NCBI GenBank assembly: GCA_037367355.1
Contig: CM074704.1
Coordinates: 2,108,001 to 2,172,000, forward strand
Reading direction: 5' to 3'
Source of the DNA: Neoscytalidium dimidiatum
Taxonomy: Eukaryota; Ascomycota; Dothideomycetes; Botryosphaeriales; Botryosphaeriaceae
Length of the DNA: 64,000 bases
The position numbers and the translations under genes were made by a program. Below, piece after piece: positions 60,541 through 64,000 of the stretch (the stretch's first letter is position 1; each line of letters begins with the position of its first letter). Under the pieces are notes generated by a model. It saw only the letters and a program-made list of their open reading frames with translations, searched no databases and was not told the DNA's origin.

Positions 60541-63532
60541 TCACGTCCAAATCAACACTTCAACTCCTCGTCCCGCCATAGACGAGATAAGAACCTCTCT
60601 ACCCAGAAACTTTCTTTCCAGTCTCGTCTTATCTTCAAAACACCCATGTAAAAGACTCCAACACCTCGAAAGAAGTCGAGCACCTCCAATTCGGTCAGCG
60701 AACGCACAGCGCGCAGCGATCAACCCGACTCACCTGATATCCGCCGAAGAAGCTCCCACGAGCACGTCAAAGCGTCCCTCCTCCGCGATCCACGCCTCCA
60801 AGGACGTGTCATAATACCCGACAGAGTACTTATCAAACGCCAGATCCACCGTCGCCGTCTCGCCCGGCTGCAAGAATACCTTGCCAAACGCCTGCAGCTC
60901 CTTCTCCGGGCGGGGCAGCCTGGACTTGACGTCCCTCACGTACCCCTGCACGATCTCCGCCGCCGGGAAAGCTCCCGTATTCGTGACTGGCACGCTGACC
61001 TTCACGGCGCCGTCTTCGGCGAGCGTGCGGTCGCTGATGGTCGCGTCGCCGTACGCGAAAGTCGTGTACGACAGCCCGTGGCCGAAGGGAAACAGGGGCT
61101 CGATGCCGCTGCGCTCGTAGTGGCGGTACCCGATGAAAATACCCTCGCCGTACACGACCTTCGCGTTCTCGCCCGGCCAGTTGTGGTACGCCGGGTTGTC
61201 GGCCAGCTTCCGCGGGAACGTCGTGGGGAGCTTGCCGCCGGGGCTGAGAGCGCCCAGCAGCACGTCGGCGAGCGCGTTGCCCGCTTCCTGGCCCTGATAC
61301 CACGCCTGCAAGATCGCCGGAGCGCGGTCGGCCCAGGGCATGGTGACGGGGGTGCCGGACTGGTTGACGACGACGGTGTTGGGGTTGGCGGCGAGGACGG
61401 CCTCGACGAGGCGGTCCTGGCTGCCGTTCTTGGGCAGATCCATCGTCTGGCGGTCGTACCCTTCCGACTCCCACTCGGCGTCCAGGCCGACGAAGACGAT
61501 GGCCGCGTCCGCTTCCTTCGCGGCGTCCACTGCCTCCTGGAGCAGGTTGATGCGGGATTCCTCCTCGTACCCGATGCGGCAGCCGCCGTAGGCGTGGGTC
61601 GGCCTGCCGTGAGTGATCTTCGATGCCGGACGGACCTCGTTGGTGCTCTCCACGAGGACTTGGACTGGCTTGCCTGCCTCCAGGTAGATGGACTTGATGA
61701 CGTCCTCTGATGCCTCGAACATCGCCTCGCCTTCCTCCGTCCAATCCCAGTTGTCGATGAACAGCTCTCCGTTCAAGATGAGCCTTCCAGGACCAACGCT
61801 AGAGAAGCTGAAAGTGTGCGTTCCTGAGGTTTTGGGTGTCAAAGTCGTCTTCACCTTGAACGAGTAAGCTGGCAGGACTGCCTTTGGCGCTGAGTCCCAC
61901 AGGAAAAGGTCCGTATTCGCTTTGTGCTGCACCGATGCCGGAGTTCCCTCGAAACGATCATGGTAGTAGTACTCAAGCGTGACGCCCTGTTTCCCATCCG
62001 CCGTCGTGCAAAACGGGGAGGCGAGAGGGAGCCACTTCGCCGTGTCGCAGCCGCGCGAGTAGATGAGCTCGCCGTCAAATTGGCTCGCAAGCCCGTCGAA
62101 GGGCGTAGTAGTGTAGTAAGGATTTAGGCTTGCACTTCCACCACCTCCAGCGATGGCTCGCTTCGCATTCGGTCCAATGACGGCAATCTTCTTCGCGGAC
62201 TTGATGGGAAGCAGCCCCCCATCGTTCTTTAGCAAAGTCAAGCCTTCGGCGCCCGCTTGACGGATGACCTGTCTTATGGCCGGGCTGTCATTTGCATGCT
62301 CTTCTTGCTCTGGCGTGAAGTTGTTGAAACCTTTTGTTCTCTGGACCAGGTAGAGGACGTCTCCAGCAGCACACTCAACATCTTCGGCAGACAATTCTCC
62401 CTTCTCGACCGCACGAATTGCTCGATCCCCGCGCCATTTGGTCGGACCGGGCATCTCCAGGGCACAGCGCGCCGCAATGGCCTCTGCCACCGAGTTCGTA
62501 CCCGTCCAATCAGACATAACCATTCTGTCGGAGTAAGTACTCATTTCAAACATAAAGCTGACAGTCCCGCGCCTGCTAGGTCCACTCACCCATCATAGTT
62601 CCACTCATCACGCAGAATCTTCTTCATTGTATGCGGGAGCTGGTCGGCATGGATCCCGTTAACCAGATTATACGAGCTCATCAAAGCCCAGGGCGATGCC
62701 TCCCTGATAGCGATCTCAAACGGCTTCAGATACAACTCCCTCAGAGGCCTTTCAGCAATAATCGAGTCGATCGTCATGCGCAACGTCTCCTGCTCGTTTC
62801 CGACAAAGTGCTTGATGGTCGCAGCCACCTTCTTGCTCTGCAACCCGCGGATGTACGCCGCCGCCAGTTTGCCAGTCAGGAAGGGATCCTCCGAAAAAGA
62901 CTCGAAATTTCGGCCTCCGAGCGGGGATCGGTGCAAGCACACGGTAGGAGCTAGCAGGACATCAGCGCCTCGGGCTTTGGTCTCGTCGCCGAGGTGCTTT
63001 CCCACCTCCTCCAGCAGATCCAGGTTCCAAGTCGCTGCCAGGGAAACACCGCATGGGAACAATGCAGCCTTCAAAAACGGATTAGCCACCTACCTGGACG
63101 GTGAGGTTCATCTCTAACTTACTGGAGTGCCATTCTTAAACCACTGCCCTCTTGCACCGTTAGGGCCATCTGTGGTCTTGATGGAGGGAATTCCCCGGTG
63201 AGGCAAGGCGACAGTACGCCAGAAGTCAGAGCCTGCTAGGAGGGAGACCTTGAAAGATCAAAGTCAGTTTACATTGTTCGAGGTATGTTTGAAACCTGTG
63301 ACTTTTTTACCTGCTCCTTGAGAGGCAGCTGCGCAGCCAATTCCCGAGCGGGCCTATCAGGCTGTCCAAAACCATTGAATTTGAGAGTTGAAATCTCTTC
63401 ATGAAACTTCGACTCGCGTCCGGCTGGGTGATGCGAGGGAACATCCGCAGGCTCCTGTGGCGTCAGCCGTAACGAAGGCGAAGCGCCAAGCGACGTCTCT
63501 GCAGGGCGCGGCAGGACCACCGTATCGGCCAT
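60541..63532 (-). CDS. GH3 beta-glucosidase with PA14 domain
   Basis: Exons are 63532-63311, 63248-63123, 63068-62590, 62524-60734 and 60622-60541, giving 899 residues. The enzyme hydrolyses terminal beta-D-glucosyl residues, for example of cellobiose. No signal peptide is seen, so it is probably intracellular. Features are TDGPNGARG near the start, KHFVGNEQE (K202, H203), the nucleophile aspartate in VMSDWTG at about D281, a PA14 domain at about 455-600 (VTLEYYYHDRFEG), the second catalytic domain with EGYDRQTMDLP, and a fibronectin-like end with GEGIFIGYRHYE and PFGHGLSYTTF before it. The last exon is uncertain. Without the last intron the protein stops at TGA 60730 right at a GTGAGT donor; splicing to 60622 adds 27 residues in frame, matching the usual extension after VGASSxDIR. 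Confidence 0.88.
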
Positions 63533-64000
63533 GTTGGGCAAGATCCGGAAGTGAAAGCAGGTGAGACGACAATGACAGATGCGGCAGAAGTCACAGCGGC
63601 GTCAGACGCCGTAAGAAAGAGCGTGGGCACTGAAGAATGGGCCGGTCACGAAGTGGCTTTCGCAAGGAATGTCATGCTCGTCGTCCTATTTAAGTGTTCA
63701 ATGGCTCTCAGAAAGCGGCCAAGCGCGGACCGCACGGGGATTGCTCCATCCAGCATAAGCCGAATGGCGTTAAGACGTGCATTGTACCTGGGCCATGTAT
63801 CCTGCGTCTCGTTGATGAGTACTTACGGCGACATCAGCAGCGGTGCTGTCGATTACCCGGGTTTTTGCCTCAAAGCAGTGTGTTTAGGCAATCTGGATTG
63901 CTTGATTTTGTCATTGTTTTTACAAAAGGACTGAGTTTCGGAGGAACTTGTCGCAGGGCGAGGGGTACCTCGAAATGAAGCTCGATGGCGAAAGCAGCAA
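63533..64000. promoter_or_regulatory. Beta-glucosidase upstream region
   Basis: This is the sequence upstream of ATG 63532 up to the window edge, expected to hold the promoter. An open frame at plus 63551-63934 lacks ATG support in a known domain and is probably chance. No specific site could be assigned. Confidence 0.4.

Overview
The window is nuclear DNA of a filamentous ascomycete (Pezizomycotina). Genes have short GT-AG introns (about 50-280 nt) with CTAAC- or CTGAC-type branch points. Two genes encode HET (heterokaryon incompatibility) domains, two encode Zn2Cys6 regulators, and a Tad-type LINE carries C-to-T style nonsense changes that look like repeat-induced point mutation (RIP). The species cannot be named from the sequence.

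The left third (1-18 kb) is accessory in character. A decayed 5' half of a Tad-like LINE lies on the minus strand (1-2390). It is followed by a broken HET gene (3101-5011), a long gene-poor stretch holding a small two-finger C2H2 protein (8431-8754), an apparently intact HET paralogue in the same orientation (13015-15382), and a 727-bp inverted-repeat element with matching minisatellite arms (16041-16767).

The middle (18-43 kb) holds an NmrA-like dehydrogenase-fold protein, a Zn2Cys6/Fungal_trans_2 regulator convergent with it, an ARO8-type aminotransferase, the oligosaccharyltransferase subunit OST2/DAD1, a TMEM14-family membrane protein, an RTC4-domain protein, the 18S-rRNA processing factor RCL1, and an eight-exon Zn2Cys6 regulator. 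The last is separated by a 3.8-kb divergent intergenic region from the cytosolic Fe-S assembly factor CIA2.

The right third (43-64 kb) starts with a 5.3-kb gene-poor region, then a small secreted six-cysteine protein resembling the beta/gamma-crystallin fold. Four minus-strand features complete it: a MLH2-like MutL homologue, the co-repressor scaffold SIN3 (eight exons), and a GH3 beta-glucosidase with a PA14 insert whose promoter reaches the right edge. Most conserved genes here are unrelated housekeeping loci; no biosynthetic cluster is evident.

The points most worth a second look are the inverted-repeat element, the intact/broken HET pair beside a RIP-like LINE, the secreted crystallin-like protein, and a long SIN3 intron that stays open in frame and carries its own well-placed ATG. 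Exon boundaries were deduced by hand from splice consensus plus reading-frame continuity. No similarity search was run, so family names rest on recognised motifs.
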